15,349 nt of DNA from DASXUC01 sp036505015. GTDB taxonomy: Bacteria; Sysuimicrobiota; Sysuimicrobiia; Sysuimicrobiales; Kaftiobacteriaceae. The translations under genes and the position numbers were made by a program. Below the pieces are notes generated by a model. That model ran no database searches, had not been told where the DNA came from, and saw only the letters and a program-made list of their open reading frames with translations. The stretch is from the NCBI GenBank assembly GCA_036505015.1, contig DASXUC010000151.1, positions 1 through 15,349 of the forward strand, read 5' to 3'. Every line of letters begins with the position of its first letter. Positions within the stretch are counted from its first letter, which is position 1. Positions 5,904-13,116 of the stretch are shown in pieces.

Positions 5904-6930
5904 TCTGCCGCCTGCGTCCCGTGCCGCGATCGAAGTACCTCACCGCGCGCCGCGGAACCGCAAACTCGTGGACCTGGTCTTCTTCGATGGGTATCGTGAT
6001 CGTCACGGGAAGGTTCGCAATCACGGGTTGGTCCGATCGCGACTCCTCTGCCAAATAGCCATAGACGAGTCGATCCGCGCCCAGATGCTCCACCTGCCGC
6101 ACGCGCAGATGGTAGGACACCACGTCCTGATCGGACGCGAACGTCGCCCGCGGCAGAAAGTGTTCGGGCCGGAACCCAAACTGCGTCCGGTCATCGTGCT
6201 CGATCAGGTTCATGGGCGGCGACCCCAGGAAGGTGGCGACGAAGGTGTCCGCCGGGTACTCGTACACTTCTTGAGGAGTGCCGATCTGCCGCACCTCGCC
6301 CTTCTCCATCACGGCAATCCGGTCACCCAGTCCCATCGCTTCCACCTGGTCGTGGGTGACGTAAATCGTTGTCGTACCGATCTGCCGCTGGAATTCCTTC
6401 AATTCGTATCTCGCCAGAGCCCGCAGCTGCGCATCGAGGTTGGAGAGGGGCTCGTCGAACAGGAACACCTTGGGATCACGCACGACCGCGCGGGCCAGCG
6501 CGACGCGCTGCCGCTCCCCGCCCGACAGCTGGCGGGGAAAACGGTTCAAGAGCCGCTCGATGCCAAACCGCTTGGCACCTGTGGTGACGCGGTCGCGGAT
6601 CGCCGCGGGAGCCGTGCCCACCGCTTCCAACGGAAAGGCAATGTTCTTGTAGGCCGTCTTGTGTGGGTAGAGGGCGTAGCTCTGGAACACCATCGCGATG
6701 CCGCGGGCCCGCGGCGGGACATCCTCGTCCATGCGCGTGGCGGCGATCCAGATCTCCCCCGACGTCGGCGTCTCCAGGCCGGCGATCATCCGCATCAGCG
6801 TCGTCTTGCCACACCCGGATGGGCCGAGGAGAACGAGCAATTCTCCCTCTTCCACGGACAGGTTGACGCCGTTCACCGCGGCCACGTCGCCGAAGTACTT
6901 GTGCAGGTCCCGGATCTCAACGTAAGCCAT
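5890..6930 (-). CDS. ABC sugar transporter ATP-binding protein (MalK/UgpC/MsmK type)
   Basis: This is a 346-aa cytoplasmic ATPase that powers the importer. All nucleotide-binding motifs are present: Walker A GPSGCGKTT (36-44), Q-loop Gln83 in VFQSYALYP, signature LSGGERQR (135-142), Walker B VFLFDEP (155-161) and switch His193 in VTHDQ. The C-terminal 110 residues form the TOBE/regulatory part (GFRPEHF, LRVRQVEHLGADRLVYGY). This is the shared-ATPase subfamily that serves sugar and glycerol-phosphate importers. The ATG at 6930 has AGGGGGTGA just upstream; a GTG two codons earlier is less likely. It overlaps the MalF-type gene and is separated from the binding-protein gene by 144 nt containing an inverted repeat. 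Confidence 0.95.
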   Translation of the reverse strand: MAYVEIRDLHKYFGDVAAVNGVNLSVEEGELLVLLGPSGCGKTTLMRMIAGLETPTSGEIWIAATRMDEDVPPRARGIAMVFQSYALYPHKTAYKNIAFPLEAVGTAPAAIRDRVTTGAKRFGIERLLNRFPRQLSGGERQRVALARAVVRDPKVFLFDEPLSNLDAQLRALARYELKEFQRQIGTTTIYVTHDQVEAMGLGDRIAVMEKGEVRQIGTPQEVYEYPADTFVATFLGSPPMNLIEHDDRTQFGFRPEHFLPRATFASDQDVVSYHLRVRQVEHLGADRLVYGYLAEESRSDQPVIANLPVTITIPIEEDQVHEFAVPRRAVRYFDRGTGRRRQNGAA

Positions 6931-6966
6931 GCTCACCCCCTGACCTGCGGGACAAGAGGGATAAAA

Positions 6967-7016
6967 GGGATAAGGGGCAAAGGGGACGCGTGCTGTGCCC
7001 CTTTCCCCTTATCCCC
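6967..7016 (-). promoter_or_regulatory. Inverted repeat between binding-protein and ATPase genes
   Basis: The plus-strand arm GGGATAAGGGGCAAAGGGGAC (6967-6987) is an imperfect inverted copy of the pyrimidine-rich arm at 6995-7016 (GTGCCCCTTTCC...TTATCCC), with a loop of about 7 nt. GGGATA motifs also occur just to the left (6958-6963) and TTATC motifs to the right, so one strand is almost pure purine and then pyrimidine. In mRNA this gives a stable hairpin right after the solute-binding-protein stop codon. Similar hairpins in sugar-importer operons protect upstream mRNA or reduce read-through, so that the binding protein is made in excess. No U tract follows, so complete termination is unlikely. 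Confidence 0.6.
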
Positions 7017-7074
7017 GTTCTATACTTCGTTATCCCGATATTCCTCTTATCGCTCGTATCCCTGCCTCTCGCCT

Positions 7075-8547
7075 CTAGCGGTCCTTGCCGCCGCCACCCA
7101 CCAGTCCCGCGCGCCGCCACTTGTTGTAGATATCCTTGGCGCGGTTGCTGGCTTCTTCGACCGCCTGCTTCGGCGTCAACTGTCCGGTCGCGGCCTTGCC
7201 GAACATGTCGGCGGTCACGCTCGTGTCGAAGATTTCTCCCTCGGCCGGATTGGCGACGCCCGGCCAGCCGATGTTCTGCGACCAGCTCAGCGCACCGGCA
7301 AGTACCTTCAGTTTGTCCGGGGGCAGAGACCCGAAGCGGTCCCTGCGGACCTGACTCTGGATCCAGCTCAAACCCTCGGCGGGCTTCTGCGCCACCGGGG
7401 TCGACTTCTCGGCCGCCGCGCCCATGTAGGCGGGGAAGTTATACAGCTCGCTGTTCAGCGTCGACTGACGCGCATTCTCAGTAAGATACAGCAGAAACTC
7501 CTTGGCCAGGTCGGGTGCGCGGCTGAACCTCCAGATCACCCATACCCCCATCACGTGCGTGGCCGCCAGCGCGCGCACCGGTCCCTTCAACGCGGTGACG
7601 AAGTTGATGTCCCGCGCGATCGGCAGCTGCCGGTTCTGGGCGGATCGGTACGCCGAGATCGAGTTGAGGATGTATGAGGTGGCCCCGGCCTCCAGTGCCT
7701 GGTTGTTGGACGCGGCGTTCCAGCTCATCACCGCCGGGGTCATCACCTCACGGAAGAGTCGGGAACCCCACTCCACCGCCTTCACCGCCTCCTCGGAGTT
7801 GAGCACGACGTTGGCATCCTTGTCCTGCACGGACGCGCCGAACGACCAGAGCAGGGCCCGGGTGGCCATGTTGGAGTCGATGTCCTGCGAGTAGCCGATG
7901 CCGATGGGGATCTGGATGTTCGGGAATCGCTCCTTGATCCGCCGGCCGGCCGTGAGCAGGTCGTCCCATGTGCGGGGCCCCTGGGTGTAGCCGACGCTCG
8001 ACCACACGCTCTTCAGGTAATCGCCGGGATCGGGAACCCAGTTGTCGGAGAAGCCAAACCACTTCCGGGTGAACGGGTTGTAGGTACTATCCTTGACCAC
8101 CGGCAGGATCGGCCCATAGAGACGCGCGGCTTCGGCATTGACGTCGGCCAGGTCCAACACCTGCTGCTCGAACTGCGACGGAGGCGAGATGAAGAAGTAC
8201 ACGTCGTGCCCCTGCTGCGCCGCAACCTCCGCCGTGGCCCGGGGCACGATGTCGGCGAAGCTCACCCGGTCGATTGTGACCTCAATTCCCTTGCTTCTCC
8301 CCCACTCCCTCGCGAAGTTGTCGAACCAGGGATGGTACGCCCAGGGCACAAAGTGTGCCCAGGTCATAATGCGCAGCGCCCGCGGCTGCGCTTTGACAAA
8401 GGAGGTCAGCAGGGAACCAAAATTGCCCGCCGCCAGTCCTGCGCCGACGGCGGCTCCCGCCGTGACCTTGAAGAAATCGCGCCGCGACATGCGGCGCCAG
8501 CGATTATCCGAAATCCGCACCCACTTGCCGTCACTCTCCTCGGCCAT
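7075..8547 (-). CDS. Extracellular solute-binding protein of sugar ABC transporter, Tat-exported
   Basis: This is a 490-aa family 1 (MalE/UgpB-like) solute-binding protein. The N-terminus has a 20-residue lead, then the twin-arginine motif SRRDFFK (21-27) and the hydrophobic stretch VTAGAAVGAGLAAG, so it is probably exported folded through the Tat system. The mature part begins near LRIMTWAHFVPWAYHPWFDNFAREW and includes HDVYFFISPPSQFEQQVLDLADV, WDDLLTAGRRIKERFP and PDLAKEFLLYLTENARQSTLNSELYNFPAY, all typical of this family. The ATG at 8547 follows GGGGAGGTGT and GGAGC. The C-terminus is basic and glycine-rich (RRAGLVGGGGKDR). It has no lipobox cysteine, so anchoring may be through an uncleaved Tat segment. 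It is the first gene of the importer operon; the substrate is not determinable. Confidence 0.93.
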   Translation of the reverse strand: MAEESDGKWVRISDNRWRRMSRRDFFKVTAGAAVGAGLAAGNFGSLLTSFVKAQPRALRIMTWAHFVPWAYHPWFDNFAREWGRSKGIEVTIDRVSFADIVPRATAEVAAQQGHDVYFFISPPSQFEQQVLDLADVNAEAARLYGPILPVVKDSTYNPFTRKWFGFSDNWVPDPGDYLKSVWSSVGYTQGPRTWDDLLTAGRRIKERFPNIQIPIGIGYSQDIDSNMATRALLWSFGASVQDKDANVVLNSEEAVKAVEWGSRLFREVMTPAVMSWNAASNNQALEAGATSYILNSISAYRSAQNRQLPIARDINFVTALKGPVRALAATHVMGVWVIWRFSRAPDLAKEFLLYLTENARQSTLNSELYNFPAYMGAAAEKSTPVAQKPAEGLSWIQSQVRRDRFGSLPPDKLKVLAGALSWSQNIGWPGVANPAEGEIFDTSVTADMFGKAATGQLTPKQAVEEASNRAKDIYNKWRRAGLVGGGGKDR

Positions 8548-8684
8548 GCTCCGGACACCTCCCCAGGGATGCCTGAGTGGGCTATTTGACCGGGTCTGAC
8601 CGACCTCCTTCACAAATGGCGGCGCGCCGGAGGAGCGCGGGAATCTCTCCACCGGAGCCGAACGTTACACAACAGCGGACGGCT

Positions 8685-9113
8685 ATGGCGATAGGCAAGG
8701 CGGAAAAAGTCAGGCTGCTGAGGAGTGTGTCCCTGTTCGCGGGTCTCGGAGCGCGGGCGCTGGGACCGATTGCCGACCGCGCGGAGGTCATCGAATTTCC
8801 CGCCGGCCGGTATATCGTGCGCCAGGGGCAGATCGGCACGGGTTTCTACCTTGTCATCAGCGGCCGGGCCAAGGTGCTCCGCGGCAGCGACACGCTCAAC
8901 ACGCTGGGCCCGGGTGACTTCTTTGGTGAGTTATCGGTGCTGGATCAGGCCCCGCGGATGGCCCACGTGCTGACGGAAGTACCCACGACGTGCCTGGCCC
9001 TGGCCTCGTGGGAGTTCACCAAGATCCTCGAGAAGAATCCGAAGGTCACCCTGCAGATCCTCCGTGAAGTGGCTCGCCGCCTCCGCGAAGCGACCGACCA
9101 CGTCCGACACTAG
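8685..9113 (+). CDS. Stand-alone cyclic nucleotide-binding domain protein
   Basis: This is a 142-aa CRP-like cyclic nucleotide-binding fold without the C-terminal helix-turn-helix of CRP/FNR regulators, so it is a sensor or adaptor and not a transcription factor. SVSLFAGLGARALGPIADRAEVIEFPAGRYIVRQGQIGTGFYLVISGRAKV (15-64) is the first half of the beta barrel. The phosphate-binding cassette is DFFGELSVLDQAPRMAHV (78-95), with Glu82 and the phosphate-contacting Arg91 both present, so ligand binding is plausible. A C-terminal helix follows. The start is uncertain: the ATG at 8685 begins just before the domain but lacks a strong ribosome-binding site. It converges on the flavoprotein gene and shares CTAG (9110-9113) with it as stop codons. 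Confidence 0.85.
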   Translation: MAIGKAEKVRLLRSVSLFAGLGARALGPIADRAEVIEFPAGRYIVRQGQIGTGFYLVISGRAKVLRGSDTLNTLGPGDFFGELSVLDQAPRMAHVLTEVPTTCLALASWEFTKILEKNPKVTLQILREVARRLREATDHVRH

Positions 9114-10645
9114 AGCAGTCCGTCCAGCAGCGCTGTGAGTTGCGCGGCGTGCCGGGACGATTGGTAGTTCAGCAGCGGATCGCCTTCCAGCACGTGTTCG
9201 GTCACCTGGTTGTTCCGCCGGATGTACACGGCGGGATGGTGGTCGCCCGTCTGGTCGGTCTCCTGCACAATCGCCACCGCGTCCGGGCCGGTTGAATCCA
9301 CGAAGAACTGGAGCGGCAGGATGCCCTCATCACGGATCCCCTCACGGCGATCGACGCTCACGACCCGTGCGAGGTACGACCGCTGGTTCCAGAGCTCGGC
9401 GGCGGTGCTGGCCTCAGCCAGCAGGTACGGGACGATGTCCGGTGCGCGCATCACCGATGTGGGGACTTCGAGCCCGAAGCGGGTGCGGGCCAGATAGGTC
9501 GCCAGGACGCGCGCGTTGTGCCGGTAGCCGCCGAGGCCGCCCGAGTTGGCCGGCACCCCGTGTTTGCGGAGACCGACCGACCCCTGCATGGGCGCGCCGG
9601 CGAAGAACATTCCCGGCACGGAGGTGCTTTCCCAAAACGGCGTCAGCGCCGGAATCCGGTCCTGACTGAACGTGGCCAATCCCAGGTTGCGCAGATCGCC
9701 CAGCGGGGTGGTCCACCCGGTCGCCGCCAGCACGATGTCGGTCTCAAACACAAACCGTCCCGGCCGCGTCGTTCCGCCGGCGAAGACGCGATAGCCGGAC
9801 TCGGTCCGCTCGATCCGATCCGTGGCCGCATCCAGAACGAAGACGCCGCCCCCGAAGACGTGGTCCTCGTAGGGCAGCAGGTACCGCGCGCGAACACCGG
9901 CGGTGGAATGGGTGTTGATTGCCAGCAGCGCCGGACGCGGGGAGACCAGCACGATCTGGCGCGCCCAGGGCAGCAGCGCGTCGGCGATCTCAAACGCCGA
10001 CGTGCGCTTGCCGAGGATCAGGACACGCCGGCCCGCGTAGCCGGTGGAAATGTCCGCCTCGGCATAGTGCGGGACCAGATCAATCCCATCGATCTCCGGC
10101 TTCCACGGCTCGGCCATGCCGACCGCAAAAATGGCGAAGCGGCACCGGTACTCGCCGTCGGAGGTCCCCAGCGCGAATCCCCCGTCCCGCGCAGCGGTTG
10201 ATTCCCACCGGCAGCCGTACCGCACGGCCACCCCGGCGCGTTCGGGAAACGCGGCCAGCGACAACTCCATCTGCTCGCGGGTGGGGAAGTACGTGCTGCC
10301 GTCCATGAACTCGGTGACCAGGGCCTGATGCCCCGGGTCGTCCGCCAGCAGGCTGTTCCAGTCGTACCAGGCGTAATGGCGCGACGTCGGGGGCGCGGGT
10401 GAATACGGCTTCGACCAAGTATTCAGCTTCTGGAACAAGGGGAACTTCCGGAACATCCCACCCGGACCGGGATCCGCCGAGAGCACCGCATGGGCGATCC
10501 CCACCCGCGAGAGAAAGTAACTGAGCTGGAGTCCGCCCGGCCCACTGCCGACGACGACGACCGGATACTCACCGGGGGGAAAGGGCCGTGCGCGCGGTAC
10601 CGCCTTCGGCCGCCGGGCGGAACGTGCCGCCCGCTTTACCGCCAC
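9110..10645 (-). CDS. FAD/NAD(P)-dependent oxidoreductase, flavin monooxygenase-like
   Basis: This is a 511-aa two-dinucleotide-binding flavoprotein. The FAD Rossmann motif VVVVGSGPGGLQLSYFLSRVG is at about 29-49 (GSGPGG 33-38). A second Rossmann motif, VLILGKRTSAFEIADALLPWA, is at about 208-228, with GKRTSA in place of GxGxxG as often seen in FMO-like enzymes. ATGW, near DIVLAATGWTTPLGDL, is the family motif preceding the C-terminal FAD contact, and PGMFFAGAPMQGSVGLRKHG completes the FAD site. The last ~120 residues are an unrecognised extension. The start is GTG at 10645, overlapping the stop of the upstream cyclic-nucleotide-binding gene by 10 nt, with GGAGC upstream. The substrate is unknown. 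Its operon includes iron-sulfur and FAD subunits of a molybdenum-hydroxylase type. Confidence 0.87.
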   Translation of the reverse strand: MAVKRAARSARRPKAVPRARPFPPGEYPVVVVGSGPGGLQLSYFLSRVGIAHAVLSADPGPGGMFRKFPLFQKLNTWSKPYSPAPPTSRHYAWYDWNSLLADDPGHQALVTEFMDGSTYFPTREQMELSLAAFPERAGVAVRYGCRWESTAARDGGFALGTSDGEYRCRFAIFAVGMAEPWKPEIDGIDLVPHYAEADISTGYAGRRVLILGKRTSAFEIADALLPWARQIVLVSPRPALLAINTHSTAGVRARYLLPYEDHVFGGGVFVLDAATDRIERTESGYRVFAGGTTRPGRFVFETDIVLAATGWTTPLGDLRNLGLATFSQDRIPALTPFWESTSVPGMFFAGAPMQGSVGLRKHGVPANSGGLGGYRHNARVLATYLARTRFGLEVPTSVMRAPDIVPYLLAEASTAAELWNQRSYLARVVSVDRREGIRDEGILPLQFFVDSTGPDAVAIVQETDQTGDHHPAVYIRRNNQVTEHVLEGDPLLNYQSSRHAAQLTALLDGLL

Positions 10646-11055
10646 AGGTTGGCGCTCCGCACCCGCCGGGCTTCCGCCTGAAGCATGCGGTACGTGACTT
10701 TCGGATAGTTCATCAGGAACGTCTCGACGTCGGGGGCCGAGAGAACCAGACAGCGCAGCGGCCGCACGGCCACGACATCGGCGGCAGGCGGCTCGCCGAG
10801 CAGAACGGAAATCTCGCCGAAGAAATCCCCCCGGGCCAGGGTGGCCCGCTGGCTCCCGTCGACGAAGACGGCAGCCTCCCCGCTGAGAATAATGTAGAGG
10901 TTCGAACCGCTGAACCCCTGGCGCAGGATCCGCTGGTCCTGGGCGAAGTATTCGTCTTCCAGTGTGTGGACCACCGCCTCCAACTGCGGGCGGCTGAGGT
11001 CCGCAAACAGCGCCAGTCCTGCCAGAACGCCGATCAGTTCATCACGGCTGTCCAT
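10636..11055 (-). CDS. Stand-alone cyclic nucleotide-binding-fold protein, atypical pocket
   Basis: This is a 139-aa CRP-like sensor fold with no DNA-binding domain. GLALFADLSRPQLEAVVHTLEDEYFAQDQRILRQGFSGSNLYIILSGEAAVFVDG (13-67) leads to the cassette GDFFGEISVLLGEPPAADVVAV (76-97). Gly80-Glu81 are kept, but the Arg expected after Pro (PRxA) is Ala91, so the phosphate contact is lost. It may bind another ligand or be a constitutive interaction module. The ATG at 11055 lies 4 nt after the FAD-subunit stop, with AGGGATGA as ribosome-binding site. The 3' end overlaps the flavoprotein start. It is paralogous in fold to the protein at 8685-9113, which has the Arg. Confidence 0.87.
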   Translation of the reverse strand: MDSRDELIGVLAGLALFADLSRPQLEAVVHTLEDEYFAQDQRILRQGFSGSNLYIILSGEAAVFVDGSQRATLARGDFFGEISVLLGEPPAADVVAVRPLRCLVLSAPDVETFLMNYPKVTYRMLQAEARRVRSANLWR

Positions 11056-11059
11056 TCGG

Positions 11060-11932
11060 TCATCCCTGCTTTCCCGTTTGCGCGCGTTCCAGCGCGAGGG
11101 TGATCGCCCGTTTCGTATAGACGCGGCTGAGATGCGCCCGGTAGTCTGCCGTCGCAAAGATGTCTTCGTTGACCTCGATCCCATCGGCCGCGCGCTCCGA
11201 CGCCGCGGCGATTGCGGCCGGCTCGGCGGGCTGTCCCCGCAGCGCGTCCTCCACACCGGTGGCCCGGTAGCCGGCGGGGCCGACCCCGGTGATCCCCACC
11301 CTGAGGCGATCGATGACACCGCCGGTCACGCCGACCAGCGCCGCGACCCCGACCACCGCAAAGCCGGAGGCCGGATGCGGGAACTTCAGGTACGCGCCGC
11401 CCATGTCCGCGGCGATGGGGATCCTGAGTTCGACCAGCAGTTCGTCTGCTGACAGCGCCGTGGCAAAGAAGCCGGTGAAGAACTCAGCGGCGCGTATGGT
11501 GCGGCGGCCGTGGGGGCCCTGCGCGATGAGCTCTGCCTCCAAGGCAAGCATCGCCGCCGGATAGTCGGCGGCGGGATCGGCATGAGCCAGGCTGCCGCCG
11601 ATCGTCCCCACGTTGCGCACCTGGACGTCGCCGACCCGCGAGGCGGTCTGGGCCAGGACCGGCACCTCGCGGCCCAGCAGCGCGGAGGACTCCAGCATCC
11701 AATGCGTCGCCAGCGCGCCGATCGCGACCGTATCACCCTCCCGGGTAATATGCTGGAGGCCGGGCAGCCGGCCGAGGTCGATGATGTGCGCGGGGGAGAG
11801 CAACCGCAGCTTCATCATCGGCAGGAGGCTGTGGCCGCCGGCCAGCACCTTCGCATCCGGCAGCTCCTGCAGCAGGCGCAGCGCTTCCTCGAGGGTAGCG
11901 GGCCGATGGTACTCGAACGCCGCGGGAATCAC
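11060..11932 (-). CDS. Molybdenum-hydroxylase FAD-binding (medium) subunit, CoxM/CutM type
   Basis: This is a 290-aa FAD subunit of the xanthine oxidase/CO dehydrogenase superfamily. It passes electrons from the iron-sulfur subunit to an acceptor. Visible motifs are the FAD-pyrophosphate loop AGGHSLLPMMKLR (31-43) and TIGGSLAHADPAADYP (110-125), with VGDVQVRNVG before it. The C-terminal CODH FAD-C domain reads YLKFPHPASGFAVVGVAALV, then VGITGVGPAGYRA. The length matches the family (about 285-295 aa). The GTG at 11932 overlaps the small-subunit stop as GTGA, with GGAGGG 5 nt upstream. Substrate identity is set by the large subunit, which is not in this window, so CO dehydrogenase activity should not be assumed. 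Confidence 0.93.
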   Translation of the reverse strand: MIPAAFEYHRPATLEEALRLLQELPDAKVLAGGHSLLPMMKLRLLSPAHIIDLGRLPGLQHITREGDTVAIGALATHWMLESSALLGREVPVLAQTASRVGDVQVRNVGTIGGSLAHADPAADYPAAMLALEAELIAQGPHGRRTIRAAEFFTGFFATALSADELLVELRIPIAADMGGAYLKFPHPASGFAVVGVAALVGVTGGVIDRLRVGITGVGPAGYRATGVEDALRGQPAEPAAIAAASERAADGIEVNEDIFATADYRAHLSRVYTKRAITLALERAQTGKQG

Positions 11933-12438
11933 CTCTGCCCTCCGGTCGCCGGGATGGCGGGCATGCCTTCGTCGCGGAGCTTCTTCGCCGCAACGCGCAC
12001 CGAGTTCACGATGTGCTGATAGCCGGTGCATCGGCACAGGTTGCCGTCGAGCGCGTGGCGGATTTGCGCGTCGGTCGGATCCGGATTCCGTGCCAGGAGT
12101 TGCAGCGCACTGAGCATCATCCCCGGCGTACAGAACCCGCACTGCAGGCCGTGTTCCTCCCAGAACCCCTCCTGGATCGGATGCAGCGTGCCGTCGTGCG
12201 CCAGCCCTTCCACGGTCAGGATCTCGGAGCCGTCGGCCTGCACCGCCAGCACCGTGCACGCCTTCACCGCGCGGCCGTCCATGAGGACGGTGCACGACCC
12301 GCAGCTGGTGGTATCGCAGCCGATGTGCGTACCCGTCAGACCCAGCGTCTCCCTGAGGTAGTACACCAGCAGCAGACGCGCCTCGACTTCATGCCGGTAG
12401 ACCCGGCCGTTGACGGTGACCGTGATCGCGTGATCCAC
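11929..12438 (-). CDS. Molybdenum-hydroxylase [2Fe-2S] (small) subunit, CoxS type
   Basis: This is a 169-aa iron-sulfur subunit with all eight cluster ligands. The plant-ferredoxin-like N-terminal cluster uses Cys41, Cys46, Cys49 and Cys61 (GCDTTSCGSC...C), and the C-terminal helical cluster uses Cys100, Cys103, Cys135 and Cys137 (CGFCTPG...CRCTGY). It carries electrons from the molybdopterin centre to the FAD subunit. The GTG at 12438 has AGGAGG about 9 nt upstream. It is the first gene of the operon, in the order small, medium, sensor fold, flavoprotein. No catalytic large subunit (about 770-800 aa) lies upstream or downstream here. The C-terminal MPAIPATGGQR tail extends slightly beyond the usual end. 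Confidence 0.95.
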   Translation of the reverse strand: MDHAITVTVNGRVYRHEVEARLLLVYYLRETLGLTGTHIGCDTTSCGSCTVLMDGRAVKACTVLAVQADGSEILTVEGLAHDGTLHPIQEGFWEEHGLQCGFCTPGMMLSALQLLARNPDPTDAQIRHALDGNLCRCTGYQHIVNSVRVAAKKLRDEGMPAIPATGGQR

Positions 12439-12479
12439 TCCTGGCCTCCTGGGGAATAGTCGGGGGCTCGCCGGGGGAT

Positions 12480-12553
12480 AATTTCGGCCCGGGGCCGGAA
12501 AATTCCCCTGGGGATGTTTAGCCCATAGGGGGGCCGGGTAAATGTAGCCCGGC
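12480..12553. repeat. Cluster of GC-rich hairpins between divergent genes
   Basis: The 198-nt gap between the iron-sulfur subunit gene and the next plus-strand gene holds several small inverted repeats. They are AATTTCGGCC paired with GGCCGGAAAATT (12480-12503, with small bulges), CCCC/GGGG around CCCCTGGGG (12505-12513), and GCCGGG/CCCGGC (12533-12538 with 12548-12553, 9-nt loop). No clear -35/-10 pair stands out on either strand. The gap must carry divergent promoters, so these could be operators or leader structures. No gene is evident in it. Confidence 0.4.
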
Positions 12554-12636
12554 GGCCTCGCCGTGCCGCCTGCCTCGCCAACAGCGGGCAGCCAGGCCTA
12601 GCCTCGGTTGCCCGCTTAATCTTTTCCGGGGAATCG

Positions 12637-13116
12637 ATGGGTAGCCAAACAGACATTCGAGCATATCTTCGGACCAGGGCGGCGGCCCAATCTGCGCCGG
12701 GTCTCGCTTGGACGCTGCGGGAAGGGTGTCTGATGCCGGATGGCCTGCGGGCCTGGTCCCCTACCGAACGACGCTTGATCGCGCTGATCACCCGCTGCAT
12801 CGACCCCGTGTGGGGGGAGTGCTACAGCACCGCACAACGCGCGGCTCTCGTCGCGGCCGAGCTGGGGAGCGAATCTCACCGGCTGGCCTACTGCGAGGGG
12901 TTTGCTTCTCTTCCCTCCCTGCCGGCGCCCTTTGCCCACGCCTGGTGCCTGCTCAACGGCCAGGTCTGGGATCCGACGCCATGGTTCCGAGGGAAGACGG
13001 AGTACTACGGATCGGAAATTCCGACCAATCTCCTGCAGCGCGCCGTGGCCCGCCGACGGGCATGGGGCCCGGTCATGCTCAGTCCCCTGCCGGAAACCGT
13101 CTCGATCGGCGCCTAG
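12637..13116 (+). CDS. Conserved protein with Cys-His-Asp pattern, possible transglutaminase/papain-like fold
   Basis: This is a 159-aa cytoplasmic protein with no signal peptide. I do not recognise a named family. It shows an ordered set of residues: Cys62 in GECYSTAQRAAL, then YCEGFA (85-90), His101 in PFAHAWCLLNGQVWDPT with Asp112, and a C-terminal YYGSEIP (123-129). A Cys at the head of a helix, then HAW and (V)xDPT, is the order of the Cys-His-Asp triad in transglutaminase-like proteins, so a thiol hydrolase or transferase is possible; this is inference from pattern alone. The ATG at 12637 has GGGGA 5 nt upstream. Its stop shares CTAG with the converging secreted-protein gene (13113-13116). 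Confidence 0.7.
   Translation: MGSQTDIRAYLRTRAAAQSAPGLAWTLREGCLMPDGLRAWSPTERRLIALITRCIDPVWGECYSTAQRAALVAAELGSESHRLAYCEGFASLPSLPAPFAHAWCLLNGQVWDPTPWFRGKTEYYGSEIPTNLLQRAVARRRAWGPVMLSPLPETVSIGA

Noticed and set aside
5449..7677. Plus-strand open frame of 742 codons across the importer genes
   Set aside because: It lies antisense to three genes with clear domains (permease, ATPase, binding protein). Its product is rich in Arg, His and Pro with no recognisable domain, which is the usual by-product of GC-rich codon bias.
8584..8612. TTGACC plus a weak TTCACA as promoter for the 8685 gene
   Set aside because: The -35-like box and 17-nt spacing are acceptable, but the -10 element matches consensus poorly, so it is not listed as a feature.
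11056..11319. Upstream extension of the second cyclic-nucleotide-binding protein
   Set aside because: The added residues are Arg/Ser/Pro-rich and overlap the 3' end of the FAD-subunit gene. The ATG at 11055 has a well-placed ribosome-binding site.
11933..12295. Upstream extension of the FAD-subunit frame
   Set aside because: It overlaps the iron-sulfur subunit, which has all eight cluster cysteines in its own frame. The GTG at 11932 has GGAGGG before it and matches the family N-terminus.
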